Assembly: GCF_017676385.1 (NCBI RefSeq)
Contig: NZ_JAFFZN010000013.1
Span: 1-64,000 of the forward strand
Direction: 5' to 3'
Length of the DNA stretch: 64,000 nucleotides
Source: Streptomyces spirodelae
GTDB taxonomy: Bacteria; Actinomycetota; Actinomycetes; Streptomycetales; Streptomycetaceae
A program made the translations under genes and the position numbers. Below are positions 52,056 through 60,198 of the stretch, piece after piece. The notes beneath the pieces are model-generated. The model worked only from the letters and a program-made list of their open reading frames with translations. It did no database searches and was not told the DNA's origin. Every line of letters starts with the position of its first letter. The first letter of the stretch is position 1.

Positions 52056-52412
52056 ATGCCTGAGCAACGTGAACGGCACACGCGGACGGCGACCAAATCC
52101 GCCACCAAATCCGCCACCAAGTCCGCCGCTGCCTCGAAACGCTCCACCTCCTCCCGCACCAAGGGCCCGGAGGAGGCGGCGCGCCGCGCGTGCCGCGGTC
52201 TCAGCCGACTGATCGGCCACGAGGCCGAAGGGGTCTCGGCGGTGCGCCGTGCCGAGGAGGGGTGGCGCGTCCACGTCGACGTGCTGGAGGTCCCGCGCAT
52301 CCCGGACACCACGAGCCTCCTGGCCACCTACGAGGTGGAGCTCGACGGCAAGGGAGAGCTCACCCAGTACCGCAGGATCCGGCGTTACCGGCGTGGCGCG
52401 AGCGACGACTGA
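52056..52412 (+). CDS. gvpO: Gas vesicle protein GvpO
   Basis: This 118-aa protein is the first of ten gvp genes. Residues 1-35 are basic with three Thr-Lys-Ser-Ala repeats encoded by a 12-nt tandem repeat. The C-terminal domain (RRACRGLSRLIGHEAEGVSAVRRAEEGWRVHVDVLEVPRIPDTTSLLATYEVELDGKGELTQYRRIRRY) is the GvpO family. GvpO is needed for gvp expression or vesicle formation in haloarchaea, and its place first in the operon is conserved in Streptomyces. The 201-nt spacer to the divergent rppA gene must hold the operon promoter. Confidence 0.92.
   Translation: MPEQRERHTRTATKSATKSATKSAAASKRSTSSRTKGPEEAARRACRGLSRLIGHEAEGVSAVRRAEEGWRVHVDVLEVPRIPDTTSLLATYEVELDGKGELTQYRRIRRYRRGASDD
52092..52127. repeat. 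12-nt tandem repeat in gvpO
   Basis: Three copies of ACCAA(A/G)TCCGCC encode Thr-Lys-Ser-Ala repeats. Confidence 0.9.
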
Positions 52413-52463
52413 CGGCGCCGCTCCGCCCCGAGGTGCCGTCATCGCCCGAGAGGAAAGCCGCCC

Positions 52464-52988
52464 ATGACGACGACCACCACCTACAACGAGGCTGCGGTGT
52501 GCGTACCGCGCGCCGGGACCCTCTACGACGTACTCGAGCTCATCCTCGATCGCGGCATGGTGATCGACATCTTTGTCCGGGTGTCGCTCGTCGGCATCGA
52601 GATCCTCAAGATCGACGCCAGGATCGTGGTAGCCAGCGTCGATACGTATCTGCGCTTCGCCGAGGTCTGCAACCGCCTCGACCTCAACGAGGACGCGTCC
52701 AGCAGGACGGTGCCCGAGCTCTTCGCCGGGATGGCGACCGGCGTGTCCAGGACCGGCGCCAAGCGGGCCGCCAAGTCGGTGGGCGGCAAGGTCAAGGAAG
52801 CCATCGGGGCGGGCGACGACGATGACGAACGCGACGAGGACCGCTACGAGGACACCGGGGATCGTTACGAGGACCGCGAGGAGGAGGCCGCCGAGCCCCG
52901 CAGGCGCCGTACCAGCAGCAGCTCCGGTTCCGCACGCTCGGGCGGCGGCCGCACGGCACGCGGCACCCATCGCACCGAGGAGGGCTGA
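52464..52988 (+). CDS. gvpA: Gas vesicle structural protein GvpA
   Basis: This 174-aa protein carries the GvpA core (residues about 17-75): TLYDVLELILDRGMVIDIFVRVSLVGIEILKIDARIVVASVDTYLRFAEV, which forms the hydrophobic wall of gas vesicles. It has a C-terminal extension of about 90 residues, acidic and then Arg/Ser-rich, absent from classical 75-residue GvpA. Such extended GvpA is usual in Streptomyces clusters. It follows gvpO and is followed closely by gvpF. Confidence 0.92.
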   Translation: MTTTTTYNEAAVCVPRAGTLYDVLELILDRGMVIDIFVRVSLVGIEILKIDARIVVASVDTYLRFAEVCNRLDLNEDASSRTVPELFAGMATGVSRTGAKRAAKSVGGKVKEAIGAGDDDDERDEDRYEDTGDRYEDREEEAAEPRRRRTSSSSGSARSGGGRTARGTHRTEEG

Positions 52989-52991
52989 GGA

Positions 52992-53771
52992 ATGGGCACC
53001 TCCCAGGTGTACGTCTACGCCATCGTCCACGCCGGCCGGGGCCTCCCTCCGGAAGCGCGCGGCGTCGGCCGCCCCCCGGCCTCCGTCCGGCTGCTGCCGG
53101 TCGGGGAGCTGGCCGCGGTGGTCAGCGACGTACCGGAGGACCTGCGCGCCCGGCGCCGCGACCTGATGGCACATCAGGACCTGCTGATCCGGCTGGGGGC
53201 CGACGCACCGGTGCTGCCGATGCGGTTCGGCATGGTGGCCGAGGACACCAGGACAGTGGCAGAGGCCGTCGAGGCCGCCGCCGCGACACACCTGGCAGCA
53301 CTCGAACGCCTGCGCGACCGCACCGAGATGAACCTCAAGGTCTCCCCGGCACAGTGCGGGATCGAGTCCCTGGTCAGGGCCGACGCAGAGCTGAGAAGGA
53401 TGCTCACCGATGTGCGGCGCCGCCCCTCGTACGAGGGGAACGTACGACTCGGCCAGGCGGTCGCGGACGGGCTGACCCGCCGTGCGACCCAGGCGGTCGA
53501 GGAGGCGCTGCCCCGGCTGACAGCCCTCGCGGACGGCTTCGTACGCGGTCCTGAGGTGCCCGGATGCGTGCTGAACGGATCCTTCCTCGTCCCGGCTGCG
53601 GCGAGCGAGCGCTTCCGCGCCGAGGTGGAGCGCACCGCAGCCGCCCACGCGGACCAGGTGGAGCTGCGCCTGACCGGACCGCTGCCCTGCTACAGCTTCG
53701 TCCCGCAGGACGGCGCCGAACCGGCGCCGCCGGCCCGCGCCCGCGCCGAGCACGCCATGACGGGAAGCTGA
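52992..53771 (+). CDS. gvpF: Gas vesicle protein GvpF
   Basis: This 259-aa GvpL/GvpF-family protein starts SQVYVYAIVHAG and contains LPMRFGMVAEDTRTVAEAVEAA and MNLKVSPAQCGIESLVRADAELR. It probably helps nucleate the vesicle by binding GvpA. The last residues (SFVPQDGAEPAPPARARAEHAM) are Pro/Ala-rich. The start follows the gvpA stop by 3 nt. Confidence 0.92.
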   Translation: MGTSQVYVYAIVHAGRGLPPEARGVGRPPASVRLLPVGELAAVVSDVPEDLRARRRDLMAHQDLLIRLGADAPVLPMRFGMVAEDTRTVAEAVEAAAATHLAALERLRDRTEMNLKVSPAQCGIESLVRADAELRRMLTDVRRRPSYEGNVRLGQAVADGLTRRATQAVEEALPRLTALADGFVRGPEVPGCVLNGSFLVPAAASERFRAEVERTAAAHADQVELRLTGPLPCYSFVPQDGAEPAPPARARAEHAMTGS

Positions 53772-53772
53772 C

Positions 53773-54096
53773 GTGGGGCTCTTCAGTGGAGTGCTGCTGC
53801 TGCCGCTGGCGCCGGTGCGGGGCGTCGAGTGGGTGGCCGACCGGCTGCTGGAGGCGGCCGAGCGAGAGCTGTGCGACCCGGCGACGCTCAGGGCCAGGCT
53901 CGGCGAGCTCAATCGCGCCTACGAGGCGGGGGAGCTGACCGAGGAGGAGTTCGAGCAGGAGGAGGAGCGGCTGCTCGACCAGCTCGAACAGCGCCCTCCG
54001 CTCGGGGGCCCCACCACGGTGGCCCGTACCCGGGTACGGACATCGACCGACGAAGAGACCAGGACAGACCGAGCTCAAGGGACCAGTCATGACTGA
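53773..54096 (+). CDS. gvpG: Gas vesicle protein GvpG
   Basis: This 107-aa protein has the GvpG signature MGLFSGVLLLPLAPVRGVEWVADRLLEAAERELCDP followed by a helical LGELNRAYEAGELTEEEFEQEEERLLDQLEQ. GvpG is one of the minor proteins for vesicle assembly. It starts with GTG right after gvpF and overlaps gvpY by 8 nt. Confidence 0.92.
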   Translation: MGLFSGVLLLPLAPVRGVEWVADRLLEAAERELCDPATLRARLGELNRAYEAGELTEEEFEQEEERLLDQLEQRPPLGGPTTVARTRVRTSTDEETRTDRAQGTSHD

Positions 54097-54679
54097 CAGT
54101 TGCAAGACGGCCGTCCTCGCCGCCGTCGCGGGCGGCTACCTCCTCGGCCGTACCAGGAAAGCCAAGCTGGCGCTGACCCTCGGTTCTGTGGTGGCCGGAC
54201 GGCGGCTCGGCCTCGACCCGCAGGAGCTGCTGCGCCAGGGCGTCCGCAAGCTCGCGGAGACGCCCCAGTTCGAGGAGCTGACCGATCAGATCAAGCATCA
54301 ACTGATGGCAGCGGCCCGCACGGCGGCAAGTTCGACGGCCAACCGCCGGCTCGAATCGCTGGCCGACTCGCTCCGCGACCGCACGGCCCGGCTCGGCGGC
54401 GAGGGCGGCCCGGACGACGAGAACGGGGGCGACGACGGAGACGGTGACGGTGACGGCGGGGAGAAGCCGCAGAAACGGCAGGAGGAACGGCAGAGCTCCG
54501 GCGAGCAGCGTTCCTCGTCCGGTGGGGATTCCTCCGCCGGGCGACCGCGGAGAAAGCCGTCCACCGACCGGCCCGCGAAGAAGAAGCCCTCCGGCTCCAC
54601 CGGAGAGAGGTCGTCAGCAGGCAGTCAGCGGGAGAAGTCCGCCGACCGATCGGCTGCGGGAGGCAGGCGCCATGGCTGA
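54089..54679 (+). CDS. gvpY: Gas vesicle-associated protein GvpY
   Basis: This 196-aa protein has a short hydrophobic N-terminal region (KTAVLAAVAGGYLLGRTRKAKLALTLGSVVAGRRLG) and a basic, Ser/Gly/Arg-rich C-terminal half. The position between gvpG and gvpZ matches Streptomyces clusters, where the gene is called gvpY. Its role is unknown. It overlaps gvpZ by 8 nt. Confidence 0.82.
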   Translation: MTDSCKTAVLAAVAGGYLLGRTRKAKLALTLGSVVAGRRLGLDPQELLRQGVRKLAETPQFEELTDQIKHQLMAAARTAASSTANRRLESLADSLRDRTARLGGEGGPDDENGGDDGDGDGDGGEKPQKRQEERQSSGEQRSSSGGDSSAGRPRRKPSTDRPAKKKPSGSTGERSSAGSQREKSADRSAAGGRRHG

Positions 54680-55676
54680 GCAGAACAAGAAGGCAGACGA
54701 GGGTGACTCGCCGCTGGGGCGGGTGCGCGAGGAACTGCTGGAGTATCTGAGCGCCGCCGGCCGGCACGCCGTCGGCAAGGCCACCGACAAGCTGACCGAC
54801 ATCGCCGACCCGAGCAAGCTGCTGCCCGGTGGCGGGGAGGGTGACGGCGGCGGTATGGCCAAGGTGGCGGCCCGCACGCTGCAGGGCGAGAGCCCGGCGA
54901 AGTCCCTCGCCAAGGAGAAGGTCAAGGGCGCCAAGGACAAGGTGGTCGGCAAGGCCAAGGAGGCGTTCGGCGGGGGCGGCAGCAAGCCGGGGGACCTGAA
55001 GGCCATCAACATCATCGAGCACATCGACGTCGGCCGCCCGCTGAGCACGGTCTACAACCAGTTCACCCAGTACTGGGACTTCGGCAGCTTCATGAACGGT
55101 GTCAGCAGCGCGCAGCGGGACGAGGAGGACGAGACCAAGTCGACCTGGAAGGTCCGGGTCTGGCCCTCGACGCGCAGCTTTGACGCCACCGTGCAGGAGC
55201 AGATCCCCGACAAGCGGATCGTCTGGACCTCCGAGGGCTCGAAGGGCACCACCAAGGGCGCGGTCAGCTTCCACCGTCTCGATGAGAACCTCACCCGCGT
55301 CACGGCGGTCGTCGAGTACTACCCCTCCGGCTTCTTCGAGAAGACCGGCAACATCTGGCGGGCCCAGGGCAGACGGCTCCGCCTCGACCTCAAGCACTTC
55401 CAGCGCTACGTCACTCTCCAGGGGGACGAGGTGGAGGGCTGGCGCGGCGAGATCCGGGACGGCGAGGTCGTCCGTAGCCACGAGGACGTGGTCAAGCAGG
55501 AGGACGAAGAGGAACGCGAGGGCCGGGAGGACCAGGAGGACAGGGAGGACCAGGGGCCCGACGAGGACGAGGAGGGGGATTACGAGGACGAGGACAACGA
55601 GGAAGACGCGGAAGACGAGAACGGGGACGAAGACGAGGGCTACGAGGACGAGGAGGACGAGGATGACGAACGGTGA
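54672..55676 (+). CDS. gvpZ: GvpZ, SRPBCC-family gas vesicle cluster protein
   Basis: This 334-aa protein has a Lys/Ala-rich N-terminal helix region, a central SRPBCC/START-like domain (residues about 115-260: IIEHIDVGRPLSTVYNQFTQYWDFGSFMNGV ... WRAQGRRLRLDLKHFQRYV) and an extremely acidic C-terminal tail of about 65 residues, nearly all Asp/Glu. The SRPBCC domain would hold a hydrophobic ligand. The position before gvpJ agrees with gvpZ. The ATG at 54672 overlaps gvpY. Confidence 0.88.
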   Translation: MAEQNKKADEGDSPLGRVREELLEYLSAAGRHAVGKATDKLTDIADPSKLLPGGGEGDGGGMAKVAARTLQGESPAKSLAKEKVKGAKDKVVGKAKEAFGGGGSKPGDLKAINIIEHIDVGRPLSTVYNQFTQYWDFGSFMNGVSSAQRDEEDETKSTWKVRVWPSTRSFDATVQEQIPDKRIVWTSEGSKGTTKGAVSFHRLDENLTRVTAVVEYYPSGFFEKTGNIWRAQGRRLRLDLKHFQRYVTLQGDEVEGWRGEIRDGEVVRSHEDVVKQEDEEEREGREDQEDREDQGPDEDEEGDYEDEDNEEDAEDENGDEDEGYEDEEDEDDER

Positions 55677-55688
55677 GGCAGGCCGACC

Positions 55689-56096
55689 GTGACCGAACGC
55701 ACCGCCGAGCGGCCCATCACCCATGCACCCTCGACCCCGTCCGGCCCGGCGAACCTCGCCGACATCCTCGAACGAGTGCTGGACAAAGGCATCGTGATCG
55801 CCGGGGACATCAAGATCGACCTGCTCGACATCGAACTGCTCACCATCCGTCTGCGTCTGTTCGTCTCCTCGGTCGAGACGGCCAAGAAGGCCGGCATCAA
55901 CTGGTGGGAGACCGATCCAGCGCTCTCGACCCGCGCCCACCGGGAGGCCGTCGACGAGGAGAACAAGCGGCTGCGGGAGCGGATCGCCGAGTTGGAGGCC
56001 GGCGCCGGCGAGAGCAGGGACAAACCGCGGGACGCGGGCTGGGACGAGAGCCGAAGCCACAGCTGGCACCACGTGAAGGAGGCGGGCGGCAGATGA
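55689..56096 (+). CDS. gvpJ: Gas vesicle protein GvpJ
   Basis: This 135-aa protein is a GvpA-like minor structural protein: NLADILERVLDKGIVIAGDIKIDLLDIELLTIRLRLFVSSVETAKKAGINWWE is the core (residues about 22-75). The C-terminal extension is charged and helical, ending ESRSHSWHHVKEAGG. A GTG start is used. Its stop codon overlaps the start of gvpL. Confidence 0.92.
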   Translation: MTERTAERPITHAPSTPSGPANLADILERVLDKGIVIAGDIKIDLLDIELLTIRLRLFVSSVETAKKAGINWWETDPALSTRAHREAVDEENKRLRERIAELEAGAGESRDKPRDAGWDESRSHSWHHVKEAGGR

Positions 56097-57034
56097 CACA
56101 GACGGTGGGCGAACCCGGCCCCCGCACGGGGTCACGTACCGGGGCCGCGTGCACGGCGACCTACGTCTTCGCCGTCTGCCGTGGCGGCGACCCGGCGACG
56201 CTCACCGGGTTGCCGGGCCAGGCGGCGGGAAACCCGGTCCGCCTGCTGCCGTTCGGCTCGCTGGAGGCGGTGGTCCAGGACGTCTCCGCGGCCGAGTTCG
56301 GCGAGGAGACCCTGCGCGAGCGGCTGACCGATCGCGCGGAACTGGAGCGCTGCGCCCGCGCACACCATGCGGTGATCGCCGCCGTGGCCGGGAGCGCGCC
56401 GACGCTGCCGTTGCCGCTGGCGACCCTGTATCTGGGCGACGAACGGGCCCGCGCTGCGCTGCGCGAGGACGAGCGCCGCTTCCTCGCCGTGCTGCAGAGG
56501 ATCGCGGGCCGGGTCGAGTGGGGCGTGAAGGTGTACGCGCGGCGGGAGGCGCCCGAGGGTCCGGACCGCTCAGCGACGGTCGCACCGACCCGGACCCTGA
56601 CGCGGACCGCGACCCGGACCGCGACCCGGACCGCGGCCCGGACCCCGGTGCGCACCACGGCCGGGTCCGCCGCTGCGGGCGCGGGCGCCGTGGACTCCGG
56701 CGCACACTCCGGGCGTGCGTATCTGGAGCGGGTACGCGGGGCACGCCAGGAGCGGGAGCGGCGGCAGCAGGCCGGACTCGTGGCGGCGGAGACGGTGGAC
56801 CGTGCGCTGCGCGGCGTCGCGGTGGCGAGCCGTCGGCTCCGTACGCACGACACGACGCTCACCGGCGAACGCGGCGTCCAACTGCTCAACGCCGCCTATC
56901 TGGTGGCCGATGGCCACGAGCGCGAGGTGGCGGCGGCTGTGGCGGAAGTCCGGGCCGACCCGGCGTGCCAGGGCGTCGAGGTGGAGGTCACCGGGCCGTG
57001 GGTGCCGTACTCGTTCGTCGACGGGGGTGAGTGA
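56093..57034 (+). CDS. gvpL: Gas vesicle protein GvpL
   Basis: This 313-aa GvpL/GvpF-family protein starts with ATYVFAVCRGGD and contains FGSLEAVVQDVSAAEF, LPLPLATLYLGDERARAALREDE and RVEWGVKVYARRE. An insertion of about 50 residues, mainly Thr-Arg-Thr-Ala repeats from 12-nt tandem repeats (56586-56648), sits in the middle, followed by SGRAYLERVRGARQERERRQQ. The ATG overlaps the gvpJ stop. Confidence 0.9.
   Translation: MTQTVGEPGPRTGSRTGAACTATYVFAVCRGGDPATLTGLPGQAAGNPVRLLPFGSLEAVVQDVSAAEFGEETLRERLTDRAELERCARAHHAVIAAVAGSAPTLPLPLATLYLGDERARAALREDERRFLAVLQRIAGRVEWGVKVYARREAPEGPDRSATVAPTRTLTRTATRTATRTAARTPVRTTAGSAAAGAGAVDSGAHSGRAYLERVRGARQERERRQQAGLVAAETVDRALRGVAVASRRLRTHDTTLTGERGVQLLNAAYLVADGHEREVAAAVAEVRADPACQGVEVEVTGPWVPYSFVDGGE
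56586..56648. repeat. 12-nt tandem repeat in gvpL
   Basis: About five copies of a GACCCGGACCGC-like unit encode Thr-Arg/Ala-Arg-Thr repeats inside the GvpL insertion. Confidence 0.85.
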
Positions 57035-57275
57035 GGTGCCCGTCGGCGCACATGTGGGCGAGGTCGTGCCCTGGGAGGGGCCGGAGAGCGGCGCGCCGAT
57101 CGGGGTGCCCCTGGTGGATCTGCTGGACCGGGTACTGGCCACGGGCGTGGTGGTCAGCGGCGACCTGGTGCTGGCGATCGCGGAGGTGCCACTGGTGCGG
57201 CTCTCCTTGAACGCGCTGCTGTCCTCGGTGAACGAACGTGTCGCCGCTCCCTGGGGCGACGGGGGCCCGCTGTGA
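57027..57275 (+). CDS. gvpS: Gas vesicle protein GvpS (GvpA-like)
   Basis: This protein of 82 aa is a short GvpA-family paralogue: GVPLVDLLDRVLATGVVVSGDLVLAIAEVPLVRLSLNALLSSVNERV. The GTG at 57027 gives MSEVPVG and overlaps the gvpL stop by 8 nt. The GTG at 57036 has a better-spaced GGGGG binding site and would give 79 aa. The stop overlaps the gvpK start. It is a minor wall or nucleating component. Confidence 0.88.
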   Translation: MSEVPVGAHVGEVVPWEGPESGAPIGVPLVDLLDRVLATGVVVSGDLVLAIAEVPLVRLSLNALLSSVNERVAAPWGDGGPL

Positions 57276-57577
57276 CGCGGGCGGCAGGCGAGCCGGTCCG
57301 GGCCGGGAGCGGCAGGCTGGAGCTGGACCCCGACCGGGTCGGCCGGGACCTGGTCTGCCTGGTCCTGACGGTGGTCGAGCTGCTGCGCCAGCTGATGGAG
57401 CGCCAGGCTCTGCACCGCTGCGACCAGGGCGATGTGACCGACGAACAGATGGAGAAGATCGGCACGACGCTGATACTGCTGGACGAACGCATGGACGAAC
57501 TGTGCGCACAGCACGGGCTCACCAGGGACGAGCTGAACCTCGACCTCGGGCCGTTGGGCACACTGCTGGAGCGCTGA
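57272..57577 (+). CDS. gvpK: Gas vesicle protein GvpK
   Basis: This 101-aa protein matches GvpK: RLELDPDRVGRDLVCLVLTVVELLRQLMERQALHRCDQGDVTDEQMEKIGTTLILLDERMDELCAQHGLTRDELNLDLGPLG. It is all-helical. The GTG start overlaps the gvpS stop as GTGA, and it closes the operon, with a hairpin 68 nt downstream. Confidence 0.93.
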   Translation: MTRAAGEPVRAGSGRLELDPDRVGRDLVCLVLTVVELLRQLMERQALHRCDQGDVTDEQMEKIGTTLILLDERMDELCAQHGLTRDELNLDLGPLGTLLER

Positions 57578-57644
57578 GGGGCGGTCGGCGTCGCCCATTT
57601 GGCGGAAGTCGCCCGGAGCGTGGTCCGGAAAGAGGATGATGGAT

Positions 57645-57670
57645 GCCCCGGCGGCCCCCTCCGCCGGGGC
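57645..57670. terminator. Hairpin at end of the gvp operon
   Basis: GCCCCGGCGG and CCGCCGGGGC form a perfect 10-bp stem around a 6-nt loop. It lies between gvpK and the convergent GAF-ANTAR gene. Confidence 0.7.
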
Positions 57671-57799
57671 ACGCCGCGGGGGCTTGGACGGCGATCCCCC
57701 GACGGTGTGGGCCCGCCACCGCGCCTATCGGCGGCGGGCCCGAGCGGCCCGGGACGCCCTTGACCCCCTCGCGCCCCGGGCCGTGCCGTCCCCCCTCCC

Positions 57800-58762
57800 T
57801 CACCGGCGCCTGCGGTACGGCGGTGCTCCCGCGCGGCGCTGGAAGGGCGGGTCCAGCAGCCGCGCCTCGACCACGTCCCGCGCCACCTGGTGCAGCGGCC
57901 GCCGGTGGGAGCGCGCGAAGGCACGCAGGGTGCGGAAGGCGTCGTCGACGGAGCCGTGTCCGCGCTCGGCGAGCACTCCCTTGGCCTGCTCGATCACCAC
58001 CCTGCTGCCGAGCGCCAGTTCCAGTTCCCCGCAGCGGCGCACCGCGGACTCGTGCGCCAGGCCCAACGCACACGCCCTGGCCAGTGCGCTCAGCGCGGTG
58101 ACGGCGGCCGGGCCGAGCGGTTCGGCGTCCAGGAGGTGGACGACGAGCACGCCCGCGCCCGGCGCGCACTCCGCATCCCGCACGTTCTGGGTCCCCGCGT
58201 CGCCCGCGTCCTGGGCGCCCGGCAGCAGAACGGTGTGCACGGCGCGTACTCCGGCCTCCAGTGCCATCGGCGTATACCGGGGCCAGCCGGGCGCGGCCTC
58301 GGTCAGCGGCAGGGACGAGAGGGCGACGCCGGTGCGCAGGGTCTCGGTCGCGGGTCCCTCGCGCAGCTCACGCTCCGTCAGGCGCAGCCGCGCGGCGCGT
58401 TCGCCGCTGAGGCCGTAGGGCGCGGGTCCGCCCCCCGGCCCGGCGCCGAGGTGTACGGCGGTCTCGCACCGCCGGCCCTCCTCGGCGAGCCGCCGCCGGG
58501 CGTGCGCCGCCAGCGCTGCCGGCTTCGGATGGCTGCCGTCCGCCGCTCCGGTGCCGCCGCTGCCCGCGAGCTCCAGCAGCGCGTCGGCCAGCAGCCGTTC
58601 GCGCTCGCTCGCACCGCACGCGCCCGTCTCGCACTCGCCCGTCTCGCACTCGCCCGCGTCGTATCCGCCCGCTTCGCAGCCGTCCGCGTCGGTGTGGTGT
58701 CCGTCCCGGCGACCGGGGAAGCGCTGGAGTGCGGCCGCCGCGCGGGAGCTGGGCACAGACAT
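57800..58762 (-). CDS. GAF-ANTAR domain RNA-binding antiterminator-type regulator
   Basis: This 320-aa protein has an N-terminal segment of low complexity with a 5-residue repeat (CETGE; residues about 30-50), then a GAF-like sensor (about 75-245). A C-terminal ANTAR domain follows (LALGSRVVIEQAKGVLAERGHGSVDDAFRTLRAFARSHRRPLHQVARDVVEARL). ANTAR domains bind RNA hairpins and prevent transcription termination. The ATG at 58762 begins MSVPSSRAAAALQR. It is divergent from an AraC regulator with 264 nt between. The signal sensed is unknown. Confidence 0.87.
   Translation of the reverse strand: MSVPSSRAAAALQRFPGRRDGHHTDADGCEAGGYDAGECETGECETGACGASERERLLADALLELAGSGGTGAADGSHPKPAALAAHARRRLAEEGRRCETAVHLGAGPGGGPAPYGLSGERAARLRLTERELREGPATETLRTGVALSSLPLTEAAPGWPRYTPMALEAGVRAVHTVLLPGAQDAGDAGTQNVRDAECAPGAGVLVVHLLDAEPLGPAAVTALSALARACALGLAHESAVRRCGELELALGSRVVIEQAKGVLAERGHGSVDDAFRTLRAFARSHRRPLHQVARDVVEARLLDPPFQRRAGAPPYRRRR
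58621..58680. repeat. 15-nt tandem repeat in GAF-ANTAR gene
   Basis: Two perfect copies of CGCCCGTCTCGCACT and two degenerate ones encode the Cys/Glu/Thr/Gly repeat of the N-terminal segment. Confidence 0.85.
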
Positions 58763-59026
58763 GTTCACTCCGGTCCTGTTCTGCTCCGTCGCTGCCGCGG
58801 AATCCGTCAAGTCGGGGCCCTCTCGTACGGTTCGGGACGAGAGGGACGCGCGGCGCGGCACGGGCCAGAACAGCGCGCGTCTCCACCGCGGCGCAAGCGG
58901 TGCCCTGCGGCCATGTCGCTTTCGGGGCACCCGCTTCGCCATGTGGGCTGCGTCCCGTCGCCGCGCGGGCCTAGCATCGCCCACTGGGAAGGGAAAGGCC
59001 GGGCCCGGCCCGAGCGAGGAGGGGCT

Positions 59027-59992
59027 ATGGACGACCCTGTGCGCCGTATCCGGATGAGGACGTCCGACCCGCAGGAGACGGAGGAGTTCCTGCGGCGGAC
59101 CTACACCGAGCACACCGCGCAACTCTTCGGCGACACCGAGCGGTTCAGATTCGACGCCGCGCTCACCCAGGCGGGCGCGATCGGCGTGGAACGCCTGGCG
59201 CACTCGATGCGGGTGCGTGCCGAGGCCGAGCCGTCCCACTGTGTGTACGTGGTGCAGGTGCTCGGCGGCACACTGGAGGTCAGCGCGGGCCGCAACGAGC
59301 TGCGCTCGGGCCCAGGAGACCTGCACGTGTGCGACCCGTACGCGCCGACGCTGGCCAAGTGGGACAACCTACGGCTGGGTGTCGTACGCATCGGACTGCG
59401 CGAGGTGGAGCGGGTCGCGGCGGACCTGGCGGAGGGCGACACGGCGACGGCCCGGCTCTCCTTCGCCCGCCCCGTCTCACCGGAGCGGGCGCGCTACTGG
59501 CAGGCCGTCGTCCGGCACATCAGCCACGACGTGCTGGGCAACCCGCAGGCCGCAGGCAGTCCGCTGATCCTGGACGAGACGGCGCGACTGCTGGCCACCG
59601 CCGTGCTGGCGACCTTCCCCCACGACCACGCCGAGCGGTCCCGGCTCCCCTCGCCCGGCTGGCTGGCCCCCGCCGCGCTGCGCCGGGCGATGGCGTACAT
59701 CGACGCCAACGCGGGCCGGCCCCTCCCCCTGCACGAGATCGCGGCAGCGGCCCGCACCAGCACGCGCGCCCTCCAGCACGCCTTCGCACGGCACTGTGAG
59801 ACCACACCGACCGGGTATCTGCGCCGGGTCCGGCTGGAGGGCGCGCACCGCGATCTGCAGGCGGCGGACCCGACATCGGGCGTAACGGTCTCCGCGGTGG
59901 CAGCGCGCTGGGGGTTCGCCAAGGCGGGGCGGTTCGCGAGCCAGTACCGCGAGCGGTACGGCGTGCCGCCCAGCCGAACGCTGCGCGGCTGA
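59027..59992 (+). CDS. AraC-family transcriptional regulator
   Basis: This 321-aa protein has an AraC-binding-like N-terminal beta domain (residues about 15-150; SGPGDLHVCDPYAP). The C-terminal double helix-turn-helix (about 215-320) reads MAYIDANAGRPLPLHEIAAAARTSTRALQHAFARHCETTPTGYLRRVRLEGAHRDL, then VTVSAVAARWGFAKAGRFASQYRERYGVPPSRTLRG. GAGGAGGGG precedes the ATG. It is divergent from the GAF-ANTAR gene, and both may share the 264-nt promoter region. The target is unknown. Confidence 0.92.
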   Translation: MDDPVRRIRMRTSDPQETEEFLRRTYTEHTAQLFGDTERFRFDAALTQAGAIGVERLAHSMRVRAEAEPSHCVYVVQVLGGTLEVSAGRNELRSGPGDLHVCDPYAPTLAKWDNLRLGVVRIGLREVERVAADLAEGDTATARLSFARPVSPERARYWQAVVRHISHDVLGNPQAAGSPLILDETARLLATAVLATFPHDHAERSRLPSPGWLAPAALRRAMAYIDANAGRPLPLHEIAAAARTSTRALQHAFARHCETTPTGYLRRVRLEGAHRDLQAADPTSGVTVSAVAARWGFAKAGRFASQYRERYGVPPSRTLRG

Positions 59993-60198
59993 GCGGAACC
60001 ACGGCCACCCGCGGCCCTGGCCCTGCCCCACCGCCGCCTCCCCTCCCCCTCCCCCGAAATCCTTGGCCCAGGCACCACCGCGACGACCTGGTCGCGGGGA
60101 CAGGACGGCTGAGGCGGAGGCTGCGGGGAGCAGGAACGGCTGAGGGAGGGGGCAGAACGGCTGAGGGGGGCGGAACGGCCGGGGCCGAGCTCTCCCGC

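Noticed and set aside
57890-59026. N-terminal extension of the AraC regulator to 57890
   Set aside because: The extension is antisense to the GAF-ANTAR gene. The ATG at 59027 has GAGGAGGGG and gives the normal family length.
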